Shown piece after piece: positions 38,913-49,261 of a stretch of 64,000 nt of DNA. A program made the translations under genes and the position numbers. Source of the stretch: Cryptomeria japonica (taxonomy: Eukaryota > Streptophyta > Pinopsida > Cupressales > Cupressaceae); assembly GCF_030272615.1 (NCBI RefSeq), contig NC_081414.1, forward strand, positions 769,556,153 to 769,620,152, given 5' to 3'. Position 1 is the first letter of the stretch. The number at the start of each line of letters is the position of its first letter. The notes under the pieces were generated by a model that was not told where the DNA came from, did no database searches, and worked only from the letters and a program-made list of their open reading frames with translations.

Positions 38913-40789
38913 GCGGTCATATGAACACTACGTGCATATGCAAGCTAAAGTACAGAAAAGTAAACATTATTTGAAAAAGGATATATCCATAAGTTGTCGG
39001 ACGAAGCCCCCAGCGGTATCTGCAGTACACAGTTAGGAACCGCACCCTACAAAACACACGTTAGATCACAAAATCACCTAATGCTTACTAAGGAAGGTGA
39101 TGAAAATTCGAGGGTAGCTATATGCCCCCCCTGTTTCGGCTTGCTAATTTTAGTGAGTTGAAACAGGGTATCATGTTTACCACTTCGAATTGTTAAAGAA
39201 TATTGATGAAAAATGCTCACAAGAAGATTTGATATGAGACCAGAAACTAATGGAGAATCATTTGGTAAGAAAGAGGACTAAATCTCAATTCCAACACAAC
39301 AAAGAGTGTGAGGATTTGAGAGTTCTCTAACACAAGATGAAGGATGTAAATGGAAACAAAATGCAAAGAGAAGAAAAGAAAGGAAAAAAAAAGCATGAAT
39401 ACACACACTGGTGATCCATGAGAAGAATAGTGAGAGAGAAAACATGGACTTCTCGCCCCTAGATCTTGTCTAGGTGATCCATGGGAAAAAAGACATGGAA
39501 AACTAGCCCCTAGGGTCTGTCTAGGTGATCCATGTAAGGGAGGAGAGTGAGAAAGTCCAGCCTTATGCCGCTAGTTCCACTCAACCTCGTGCATGTGTGT
39601 GTACGAGAGGTTAGAAGCACCTCATAAGAGTCTATGCCCGAGTATGCTACAACCTATATATGTATAGTACAAAAGCGTGACATCTCGCTCTAAGAGTCTG
39701 TGCTCTGGGTCCGAGAATAATCACCTTGCATAAAAGAAAAATGGAGACATCTCGCTCTAAGAGTCTGTGCTCTGGTTCTGAGAATGACCCATTGCTCAAA
39801 AAGTGTAATGTTTATGTTATAAGCAAAGTAGAACAAGGATACCTACCTTCATCACAAAAGAAGATACCCCCAAAAATGCAACAATGTCATAGATCCAAGC
39901 AAGAGAGTTTTGCACTCTTTAAGCAAGGATAAGATAGTTGAAAAAGGGATATCTTGTAGTATGTGTAAAGGAGATCCTTAGAGGAGAAGAGATATTTGTA
40001 CAAAAGACACCTATCCCCGAGAGGAATTGTCTTAGACAAATATAACATCTTCTAGAATAAGACAAAGAAGAGAATAAGAATGCAATACTTCCTTCTTTTA
40101 AGAGGTGAAAGTGATTCTTAATGACGGATGACGCTCTTTTTAACCCAATTGGGAGAGTGAATTCATTATGGATGTATTTTACCAAGTGCAAAAGAGGTTG
40201 TAGTCAAGGACTTACACCTCTTGTAAGAGAGAATCCTTGAACAAACAACAACAAATGCATACAAGGAATAACATAAAGTAATAAAGTTCACACCATCCAC
40301 AGAATAGGAAAAAGTGGATCCTTCGAAAAAAATAAGGAAAGATCATTGCCTCCCAAGGATAAGGACAATGAGAAGGACTTACACAATCTTCTAGGGAGAG
40401 ATTTAAACATAAGAAAAATGTACTACATACTCACATGAGTTCATGCAAGCAAGACATTAGTGTATGTAAAATGCTCCTCACAAGAAGTGGGTAAGGTAAG
40501 AAAGAGAATACACATCTTCTCCCATATCTAGGAAAAGAGGATTCTAAAGAAAAGATGATCAATATTTCCACACTATTACCCCAAAGGGAAATTTTAATCA
40601 TAAAAAGAAGAGATGTATGAAATCACTCTTGTCCCCATAGGAACAAGAGATAACATAGAAAATTAGGCTATTATGTTGCTTCAAAAAATATGATTGCAGT
40701 TGAAATTGTACCATCATGAATGACAATGAGCCCCCAGTAAATGAGCTACCAATGTCACATAATGATGAGCAACATAATAGCCATGAATG
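38913..40789 (-). other. GypA long 3' untranslated region with short direct repeats
   Basis: About 1.9 kb between the stop of the protease/G-patch ORF and the 3' LTR, with no RT or integrase motif on either strand. Two repeat sets are visible: CTAGGTGATCCATG-type words at about 39408, 39470 and 39522, and CATCTCGCTCTAAGAGTCTG repeated at about 39680 and 39747. A second purine tract (minus strand AAACAGGGGGGGCATA) is near 39124-39139. Confidence 0.65.
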
Positions 40790-41694
40790 TTATTTAAAGA
40801 CATGATAGATTGAATAAGTTATTTGAATATGACATGCTAAATGCTCAACTATAAGTGAGATCAAAAACATGTATAAAGTGATAAAAATTGAAGAAGAAAA
40901 GTCACAAGAAATCTTAGAAGAGGGATGAGTGTAATTTATTAGAGCCTTATCCCTAGAGGAAAGGACTTTATGGTGAATAGGAGATAAAGATTCATAAGCG
41001 GATTTAGAAATTTGAGGGGAGTCATAAAGAAATTTGTTCATCACCAAGATTTCCTTATGAGGGGAATGAGAGTTGATAGAAGTGGAAGATGATTTAGTTG
41101 AAGTGAGATCATCATCACTACTAAATATAGCATTCACATTGAGAGATGGTCTTTTAGATGCTTTGGTGGGCTTAGAAAGATTATATCCAAGTCCAAATGA
41201 ATATTCATGCATGTTATGCTCTAAAGGAACTCTAATTCCTTGTTCATTTGCGCCACAACCATTTCCACTATAGCCATTCTTAGCCAAAATATGGAAACCA
41301 CGACCATAACAATTAGCCATTTCAGAAAGAAAAGGTGGTTTTTCATAAGACAAAGAAGCAAATTCTTCAGAATTAGAGGTGTGAGGAGAAGAAGTTTGAG
41401 AAGCGGCCACAAAATTATTGCTCATAGGTTCAGGTAAGACTGATTGATCTCTAGTTTCTTCCTTCTTTTTAACTTTAAGCTTTCTAGGAGGAACCCTATA
41501 CTCACCTACAAAGGTGGGATTAAAATCAAGAGATCCCCAATCGTCTTCTGCGAGAACCTTCTCAGGATCAAAAGCCTTTTCATGTGTAGATTCAAGTTGA
41601 GAAGAATCTTCTTCAGGAACTTCAGACTCATCCAAAGAATTTTGATTATCAGAGGGTGATGATTCATCCATAGGTATCTTGTTTAACGAGTCAT
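40790..41694 (-). pseudogene. GypA ORF, C-terminal part with G-patch (separated by insertion)
   Basis: Continues the protease ORF of 49256-51580; the uninterrupted copy at 63665-64000 shows both parts in one frame. Counting from the ATG at 41671, residues 1-115 are acidic and Ser-rich (DESEVPEEDSS, DDWGSLDFNPTFVGEYRVP). Residues about 120-165 form a G-patch: FHILAKNGYSGNGCG, then EQGIRVPLE and FGLGY. G-patch domains bind RNA and recruit DEAH helicases, and one follows the protease in betaretroviruses. The tail (residues 170-293) has no motif I recognise. As the DNA stands, this part has lost its upstream portion. Confidence 0.85.
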
Positions 41695-41766
41695 TGTTGG
41701 AATAATGATATATTTGTCATTAGTGAATAACACTTAGCGAAAACACTTATTCGATTTTGAATGCTT

Positions 41767-42083
41767 ACCGAGCTCATCATTCAGTCCACAGCCTATACCG
41801 AGCATTCGGCAAAGCTTACCGATTAAACAGTTCATACCGAGCAGTAAGACTATTACCGAGCATATGAGACAAACAGCAGTAACCGAGAAGTCAGTTCTTA
41901 CCGAGTTACCAGTGGTTACCGAGTGACACTATATCTACCGAGTCACCGCAACTACCGAGTTCCAAGCTACACTTCGGGACTAGTATGGACCGAGCTTCTA
42001 CTCTTACCGAGAGCATGACGATGCCGAGTACTGTAGTGGACGCCGTGTATCAGAAGATCACCGAGCCAGCTTGAGGAACCGAG
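41767..42083 (+). repeat. ACCGAG hexamer cluster, 13 copies in 317 bp
   Basis: Thirteen exact ACCGAG, most preceded by T, plus GCCGAG, ACCGAT and ACCGAC variants, all on the same strand with irregular spacing of about 13-40 bases. The cluster is upstream of the TATA candidate, so it sits where a U3 enhancer would be. The 3' LTR copy (48158-48474) has 12, one having changed to ACCAAG. Confidence 0.95.
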
Positions 42084-42198
42084 TATCTACCGACTCAGTA
42101 ATATTTTGTTCACCTATGTAAGGCCGACTTAAGAATGAGTTTATGTTATTAATTTGTATGAGGCCGACTTTATGAAATGTAAATGTAATTATGGACAG

Positions 42199-42206
42199 TA
42201 TATATA
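42199..42206 (+). promoter_or_regulatory. Candidate TATA box of the inner element
   Basis: TATATATA in GGACAGTATATATATGTG, about 115 bases after the last ACCGAG. The 3' LTR has the same block at 48590-48597. Confidence 0.5.
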
Positions 42207-42813
42207 TGTGATGTATTATACCATCTGTAATCCGAAAAAATGTGAAAATGTATGTAAGATGTATGAATATGCTAAATTAGAAAGAGCAGAGCAGAAACTG
42301 CATTAAGGCAGCAGACCAGAACATTTTCGCAGAGTCAGTAAAGGAGCAGAATCGACATATCTATCTCAGAAGGAGATCAATACTCAAAGGATCTTATCAG
42401 CAATAAAGTTGTAAGTCAAGATCTACTGTTTCATCCTAACAGTTGAATCAGTTTGTAAATCCTTTTACCGGGTAGACTTAACAGTCTTTTGTAAATCTCT
42501 TAACTGAGTGCATACTTCATTGTATGTTTGTAAATCCTCTAACAAGGTGGACCTAGCAGTCCAAAATTTGCTTCTAACAGGGCAGATCATCAGAAGTGAT
42601 CATTGTAAGCCTTAACCGGCCAACTTTTACTGCAGTACCAAAGTTTTGTGGGTACCATCCCCACCCCAGTTTTACTTTCTATTTGAAAGGTTTCTGGGTC
42701 ACCAAATCTTTGTGTTAAGTGTTATGAATGATTATACTTTCATGCATACAGTAGATTAAATGAATGAATGGTTTAATATATACAAGTGCAGAAATGAGTT
42801 AAAAAGTTTAAGT

Positions 42814-42844
42814 GTTACTGATTCACCCCTCCCCTCTCAGTAAC
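42814..42844 (+). other. C-loop hairpin near LTR end
   Basis: An 8-bp stem GTTACTGA / TCAGTAAC encloses TTCACCCCTCCCCTC. It is 26 bases before the LTR end. The loop is the same as at 3545-3579 and 58868-58896 with a different stem. Confidence 0.75.
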
Positions 42845-42871
42845 TTGGTTAGTCCTGAATATTTTCAACAA

Positions 42872-42884
42872 TTGGTATCAGAGC
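42872..42884 (+). other. Primer-binding site of the inner element
   Basis: TTGGTATCAGAGC one base after the LTR end, the initiator Met tRNA type. Confidence 0.9.
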
Positions 42885-42934
42885 ATTGTGGTTCTCAGAG
42901 TAAAAGTTTGACAGCTTGAGAAAAGGTCAAGACA

Positions 42935-44097
42935 ATGGAGATATTCAGACTTGACAAAGCTATTGAGAATGAAAAGCTAGATCTGGAAATGGCCATTGCT
43001 CAACTCAAAGAAGCAAGAGAACATCTTTCCCAATCCTAAAAAGAAGGAAGGAACTAGCAAAAGAAATAAATGATCATGAGTATGTTGAAACAAAAATTGA
43101 AGATCTCTTTCCTACAAGTAGTTCAAATGAAGTAGATGAAGCAAACAATGCAATCAAAGAACTCCTAGAAAAGAATGGATTACTGCAAAAAGAAGTAAGG
43201 ATGCTAAGAAGAGAACAGGAAATTCAGTCTGCAAGATTTTGTGAAATCCTGGAACAAAGGAATAAAATGCAAAATGAAATAGAAGGAAGAAGCAATGAAA
43301 TTGTACAGCATGAAGATCTCACCGAGCAACTCTCCAATGCAAATGAAGAGATCAGAATTCTCAAAGAACAGAATGAAAGTTTGAAAAATGAGCTAGATAT
43401 TCAAAAGCAAGCAAATGAAAGGATGATGAAAACTCAAACAGACTTGGATCAATTAAATGAGCAAAATCTTCACAAACAAAAGGGTAAAGCTGGTCTTGGT
43501 TACAATGAAGAAGGTGAATCTTCCGAGCAAGGTAGCCAAAGAAATCAAAGACCTACATGCAATTACTGTGGTAAGACAGGTCACACATCAAACAAATGTT
43601 GGAGCAATGGAAAGACAAGATTCAAAGGCAAATGCTACAACTGTAATCAGCATGGTCACAAGGCTAGTGAATGCAAGGAGAAACCAAAATTTGAAGGCAA
43701 ATGTCACAAATGCAAGAAACAAGGTCACAAAGCATCAGAATGTAGAACAAAGATATTCACTCCAGCAGAACAAATTGTCAAAGCAATATTTGGTTGGGAT
43801 TACAATACCTGGTGCAGATGTCATTATTGTGGAGAATATGGACACATTGGGTTGAATTGTACAAGGCATCATCTAAGGAAGAAAGATACAACCATAAGAT
43901 GTTATACATGCACTGAACTCAGTCATATAGCCAAGAACTGCATGAACACAAAGAAGATTGAAGATGAAAAGAAAGCTAAAGCTGACAACATTCGGAAACA
44001 GATGAGACAGCAGTGGGTTCCTAAACCTACCGAGCAGGATAATTCAAGCAATGGTCCTGTCACTCAAGAATTGGGTGACCCCACCATTACAAATTAG
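42935..44097 (+). CDS. Gag-like protein with coiled coil and five CCHC zinc knuckles (one frameshift)
   Basis: ATG at 42935 opens MEIFRLDKAIENEKLDLEMA and hits TAA at 43037-43039. The next frame is open from 42973 to 44097, so one single-base frameshift near 43035 separates the two. Without it the product would be about 387 residues. The first half is heptad-rich, charged and helical. Counting from the ATG at 43201, five CX2CX4HX4C knuckles follow at residues 120-133, 145-158, 168-181, 207-220 and 234-247 (for example CYNCNQHGHKASEC). Zinc knuckles of this type bind RNA in Gag proteins. No capsid (UBN2 or retrotrans_gag) motif was recognised, and five knuckles is unusually many. ACCGAG occurs twice in it, both as Thr-Glu codons. 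Confidence 0.75.
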
Positions 44098-44500
44098 ATC
44101 CATTAAAGAAGATAAGGAACTGCATCTTCAAAACCTTACCATAAGCAGTTCCAAAATACAAAAGCATAATCGATGAAATCAGTATTTCCGATACATACAG
44201 AAAAGTCACTTACCGAGTTGAATGTTACCGAGCATGGTAAAACTGCAGACCTTACCGAGTTAGGTCAGAAATAAGAACACCGAGTTAGGTCAGTCTTACT
44301 GAGCAATCGCTAAGTCATTAAGTCATCTCACCTACCCACTTATCAAGCATTAATGACAGAATTTTAATAAAAAGGGCAAAATCGACTTCATTCTTCACCG
44401 CGTTATTCAACATTCGAAGAGCTTAGGTTTTCAAAGTGCTTAAGGAGATTTAAGACGAATTTGCAGCGAAGAATCTAAAAGGAACTCAGGTTATTCAGCA
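44098..44500 (+). other. Intercistronic region with four ACCGAG motifs
   Basis: 403 bases between the two ORFs hold ACCGAG four times. Two are inside a 15-base direct repeat ACCGAGTTAGGTCAG (44254-44268 and 44279-44293), and a fifth near copy reads ACTGAG. No TATA or splice site is certain. Confidence 0.7.
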
Positions 44501-47500
44501 ATGACTTCTACTAGCACAACCAGCAGGAGCAAGGCGAAGAAGACTTCCAATATGTTAGTGAAAGGAGTTAAATGGACAGGGCCGTACTTCAAACTCGTTC
44601 CAGCGATCGCAGAATCACTCGACCCAAGTGGAGCACAGTCCAGAATTCCTTCCAAGGTACTTCTCATCAATGACATTCGTACTCATTTCAAATGCACTAT
44701 TCAGGAGTTAGGGACTTTGGAAATGGACAATGCCCTAGATCAGCTATGTGTTGACAAAACCCTGAAACCCGTGCATAGACATTTGGAAATCAAAGGCTTG
44801 ACCCATATCCCACACCTACCAAGAAACTTTCAAGTAAAATGGATTAGGTATGTATTAAGCCGTGTACATGATGGGCAACTTTGGTTAGATCAACCTATCT
44901 TAATAACAAAGAAGATGATTCATAGAATCACAGGATTACCGATGTCAGACAAAGCAAAATCCACCAAAACCCTAGGTCGGGACGAACTGCAGGAGTTAAC
45001 TCAAGCCGAGTGGGATGGCAGAGGAATGAAAATTAACAATGTATCTGATGTTGAACTTAAGTTTGGTATTATTATCATTGCATATAAGTTGTATAGTTCC
45101 AGTAGGCTAAATAGTGTGGCATGTGAGGCGGTAGACCTTGCCTACAAGGTAGTAAAGAAGAACATGGATTTTGACCTAGCAGAGGTTTTACTAACACAAT
45201 TCAACAAGAACATGGACAGTATAAGGACATCAAAGAATAATCCAAGCAAATTTGGTTCTTTGTTGATTTGTATATTTTTCTATGAACAAAACTTTTTCCC
45301 TTCTAAAGGCACGGTAGTATGGAGGAAGGATACTCCAATTTTGTATCAGATAAATGAGTTTATAGCAGAAATAGGTCAGAATTTTGAGACAGTAATGGAT
45401 AATTATTTTGAAGAATTTAAGGACAAAATGAACAACAGGTTCAGGATTCCTCCTAAGTTGGTAAAAGATTACAAGGATGATATATGCTTCATGGTAGACT
45501 GTGATAAAGTTTACATCCAGGCAGCCATACCCCGAGTGTCATGGGTAAAACCATTACCCTATGAAATTAACATAGATGAAGCAAGGGATATAATAGAAGC
45601 CCTGATAAATGAACCAGCCATTCCCAACACCCCTGCATTTGGCACTTATGATGAGGCTAAAGCCAGAATTGAGCTTGAAAACAAGCTTCCAAAGGCCACC
45701 ACCAGTACCAAGAGAAAGGCAGCTAAAACAGAAGAAACAGAAGAGGAATCAGAGGAGGAAATAGAAACATCAAAGAAGAAAGGCAAAGTAGTAATCACAA
45801 AGCCCAAACCTAAAACTGCAGTGTTCACAAGGAAAACCAGAAAAGGGCAAAAAGAAAGTGAAATTCTATTCAGGAGACCCCCTCCTACCTTCGAAGAAAA
45901 ATTGAAGCAGTTGGAACAAGGATCTGGCATGTCTAACTTCAAGGCACTGAGGTATGAAAACAGATCAGATGCAGAAAAGATGCAGATCGAGGAGCTTTTA
46001 CTGAACAAAATTGGTAAATGGAAATATACCCCAGATGATATCAGTCCTCAAATTCCAAATGAGCTTCTAGACAGGATTAGACCAAGATGGACTTTAGCAG
46101 TGCAAACTGTCAAAGACATTTATGCACAAACCTTAAAACAGTTGTTACCAAACCTGACATACAAAGAAGTTAAAGAGGCATTAAAGAAGAATGAACACCA
46201 AATGACACTTAGGTTTCATACCTTCTTAGTTCTCTCCAAGCAGATAGAAGCAATAGTAAATAATGCCACAATTGTGTGGAAAAGGATATATAATCTGCCA
46301 ATGCCATCTGACCCCACGGTAACAACTGAGGGTGAAAAAGAAGAGGATGAAGAGGATGAAGAGGAGAAGGAAGAAGAAGAAGCAGCTGAGGAAGAAGGAG
46401 ACACGGTAATCATAAGTGAAGAAGAAGAAGGTGACACGGTGATAATAGGTGATGAAGAAGATGATCCTGAACAGGTAGCAGCAAAAGTCATTGCATCTCT
46501 TCCTCACTCACCGCAGAAAGGCGTTGCATCATCACCTTCAGCCAGCAGGATTGTGAGCACAGTAGCTACATCTATTGCTCAATCCTTGCCAATCACCTCT
46601 TAGCTCCAGACTCCAATAGTTACCTCATCCACCGAGCTGCAGAGCATGTCATTATCTACCGGGATGCAGAGTGTTGCTTCTACCGAGCAACAAGTGATTT
46701 CTTCAGTCACCGAGATCACAACTTCTCCTACAGCATGTATAGTAAGTTTTGCAACCTCTCCAGTTTTGACACATTCTTTTGCACCTATCAGCACTCCTGC
46801 ATGTACATCAATTTTGGAAACAGTCGGTACATCCATGAGTCTTCCTATTCCAGTTATAACAGCTAGTCCAACCTTATCAACCATTATAACTACATCAAAA
46901 GATAAGGTAGTAAGCACAGAAGTAATACAAAAGACACCTTTAAAACTTCTGCTTACCGGCAAGGCTATAGAGGAAGATATAGATCTGGATAAAGAGATTG
47001 TCATACCACAAATAGACCTCAATACTGCATCAATTGATGAAATGAGATTGATCAGCCAGATGTTAGAACAGAAAGCAAAACAAAAACAATTAAGAAGTGA
47101 GAGAGACAGGGAATTCAACATCATAAATGGTGCAAAGACCATTCTTACAGATGCCTTAGGCATAAAAGTTGATCCCTCTCAACACATTTTGCTACAACTC
47201 GAAGAGGCTGTGAATAGATTCAATGAGGACTCATCAGGAGAAGAGAAACTGATAGAACGAACCGAGAAGAAATTTGATAACAAGGTGCTTGAGCACATTG
47301 CTCAGCAGATAGCAATAAAACAAGTTGAATTGACCACTAGTTTGGCCAAGTTAGAAAATTCTTTTAATAATGTAACTTCATTCTTTGCAAAGTTATGTGA
47401 TGTCACCGAGTTCACAAAAGGAATCAGAGATCAACTGAAGAAAGTTGATGATGATCTGAAAGCAAGTGCACAACAGTTGCAGCTTGACCCCAGCTCAAAC

Positions 47501-47824
47501 TCAACTCACCATTCAAAAATCAGAGTCCTATCAGATAAGCAATCAGAATTGCTTAGGGAAGATGCAAGGATCCGGTCTACATTGTTAGATATTCAGAATA
47601 TGATCCTCCCTAACATGGATACAATGCAGAAACACATTACACATTCTAAAACATTGATCCATGATAACAGTTTTTCAGTTGCAGAGCATGTAATTGAACT
47701 ATCAGCCAAAGTTCAAGTTGCATTGTCTATTTGCACAATTTTGCAAGGAAATTGGGATAATACCTTGGCTCATATCAAACAGGTACACTCAGATTTTATC
47801 TCACGCTTTAATATCTCTATTTGA
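44501..47824 (+). CDS. Unknown long ORF of the inner element with one in-frame TAG
   Basis: ATG at 44501 opens 700 codons to TAG at 46601-46603. The same frame then stays open for 406 more codons to TGA at 47822-47824. Residues 1-30 are Ser/Thr/Lys-rich. Residues 40-400 look globular (LPRNFQVKWIRYVLSRVHDG, ITGLPMSDKAK, FNKNMDSIRTSKNNPSKFGS). Residues 405-450 hold Lys/Glu-rich stretches. Residues 610-660 are very acidic, with GDTVII repeated. The part after the TAG begins Ser/Thr-rich (STELQS, SVASTEQQ) and ends in charged helical sequence (SQMLEQKAKQKQLRSERDRE). No protease, RT or integrase motif is present. I do not recognise the family; extra ORFs of unknown role are known in SIRE-type elements. 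The TAG context (TAGCTC) is not the tobamovirus readthrough type. Confidence 0.7.
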
Positions 47825-48085
47825 GTTATCTATTCTTTGGCATTATTGTCAAAAAGGGGGAGAATATGGAACATATTATTAGAGACAAGGGAAGAATGTA
47901 AATAACAATTGGTATAGAGATAAGTATAGAATCATGTGTATATTCTATAGGGGAGTTATGTACAGTGAGATATACAGGTATATACAACAATCTACAATTG
48001 GTATCAATTTTGAAGAATCAAGTCAGCATGACAGATTCATTTTTGTCTCATAAGTGTTTTTGTCACTAATGCCAAAGGGGGAGAT
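47825..48085 (+). other. 3' UTR with two polypurine-type modules
   Basis: TTTGGCATTATTGTCAAA and a GGGGGAGAATATG run follow the ORF near 47837-47868. The true polypurine tract GCCAAAGGGGGAGAT abuts the 3' LTR at 48071-48085. Paired modules like this are typical of SIRE-like elements. Confidence 0.75.
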
Positions 48086-49261
48086 TGTTGGAATAATGAT
48101 ATATTTGTCATTAGTGAATAACACTTAGCGAAAACACTTATTCGATTTTGAATGCTTACCGAGCTCATCATTCAGTCCACAGCCTATACCGAGCATTCGG
48201 CAAAGCTTACCGATTAAACAGTTCATACCGAGCAGTAAGACTATTACCGAGCATATGAGACAAACAACAGTAACCAAGAAGTCAGTTCTTACCGAGTTAC
48301 CAGTGGTTACCGAGTGACACTATATCTACCGAGTCACCGCAGCTACCGAGTTCCAAGCTACACTTCGGGACTAGTATGGACCGAGCTTCTACTCTTACCG
48401 AGAGCATGACGATGCCGAGTACTGTAGTGGACGCTCTGTATCAGAAGATCACCGAGCCAACTTGAGGAACCGAGTATCTACCAACTCAGTAATATTTTGT
48501 TCACCTATGTAAGGCCGACTTAAGAATGAGTTTATGTTATTAATTTGTATGAGGCCGACTTTATGAAATGTAAATGTAATTATGGACGGTATATATATGT
48601 GATGTATTATACCATCTGTAATCCGAAAAAATGTGAAAATGTATGTAAGATGTATGAATATGCTAAATTAGAAAGAGCAGAGCAGAAACTGCATTAAGGC
48701 AGCAGACCAGAACATTTTCACAGAGTCAGTAAAGGAGCAGAATCGACATATCTATCTCAGAAGGAGATCAATACTCAAAGGATCTTATCAGCAATAAAGT
48801 TGTAAGTCAAGATCTACTGTTTCATCCTAACAGTTGAATCAGTTTGTAAATCCTTTTACCGGGTAGACTTAACAGTCTTTTGTAAATCTCTTAACCGAGT
48901 GCATACTTCATTGTATGTTTGTAAATCCTCTAACAAGGTGGACCTAGCAGTCCAAAATTTGCTTCTAACAGGGCAGATCATCAGAAGTGATCATTGTAAG
49001 CCTTAACCGGCCAACTTTTACTGCAGTACCAAAGTTTTGTGGGTACCATCCCCACCCCAGTTTTACTTTCTATTTGAAAGGTTTCTGGGTCACCAAATCT
49101 TTGTGTTAAGTGTTATGAATGATTATACTTTCATGCATACAGTAGATTAAATGAATGAATGGTTTAATATATACAAGTGCAGAAATGAGTTAAAAAGTTT
49201 AAGTGTTACTGATTCACCCCTCCCCTCTCAGTAACTTGGTTAGTCCTGAATATTTTCAACA
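48086..49261 (+). repeat. Inner element 3' LTR, 1,176 bp
   Basis: Same length as the 5' LTR with about ten differences, at least four of them CG to CA or TG. Confidence 0.96.

Larger units (their letters stand above)
41695..42870 (+). repeat. Inner element 5' LTR, 1,176 bp
   Basis: TGTTGGAATAATG to ATTTTCAACA. It contains the ACCGAG cluster (41767-42083), a TATA candidate, three copies of a TTTGTAAATC-led 36-39 bp unit (from 42452, 42488 and 42527) and the C-loop hairpin at 42814-42844. Confidence 0.96.

Noticed and set aside
41767-42083. Calling the ACCGAG cluster a set of drought-response (DRE/CRT) elements
   Set aside because: The DRE core is RCCGAC. Only one ACCGAC is present near the end, while 13 copies end in G.
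46216-46507. Two minus-strand ORFs rich in Ser and Phe
   Set aside because: They are the complement of the acidic Glu/Asp tract of the plus-strand ORF. GAA/GAG repeats read backwards give TTC/CTC codons.
46646-47824. Separate gene starting at the ATG 46646
   Set aside because: It is in the same frame as the upstream 700-codon ORF, and sequence stays open from directly after the TAG, so it is better read as the continuation.
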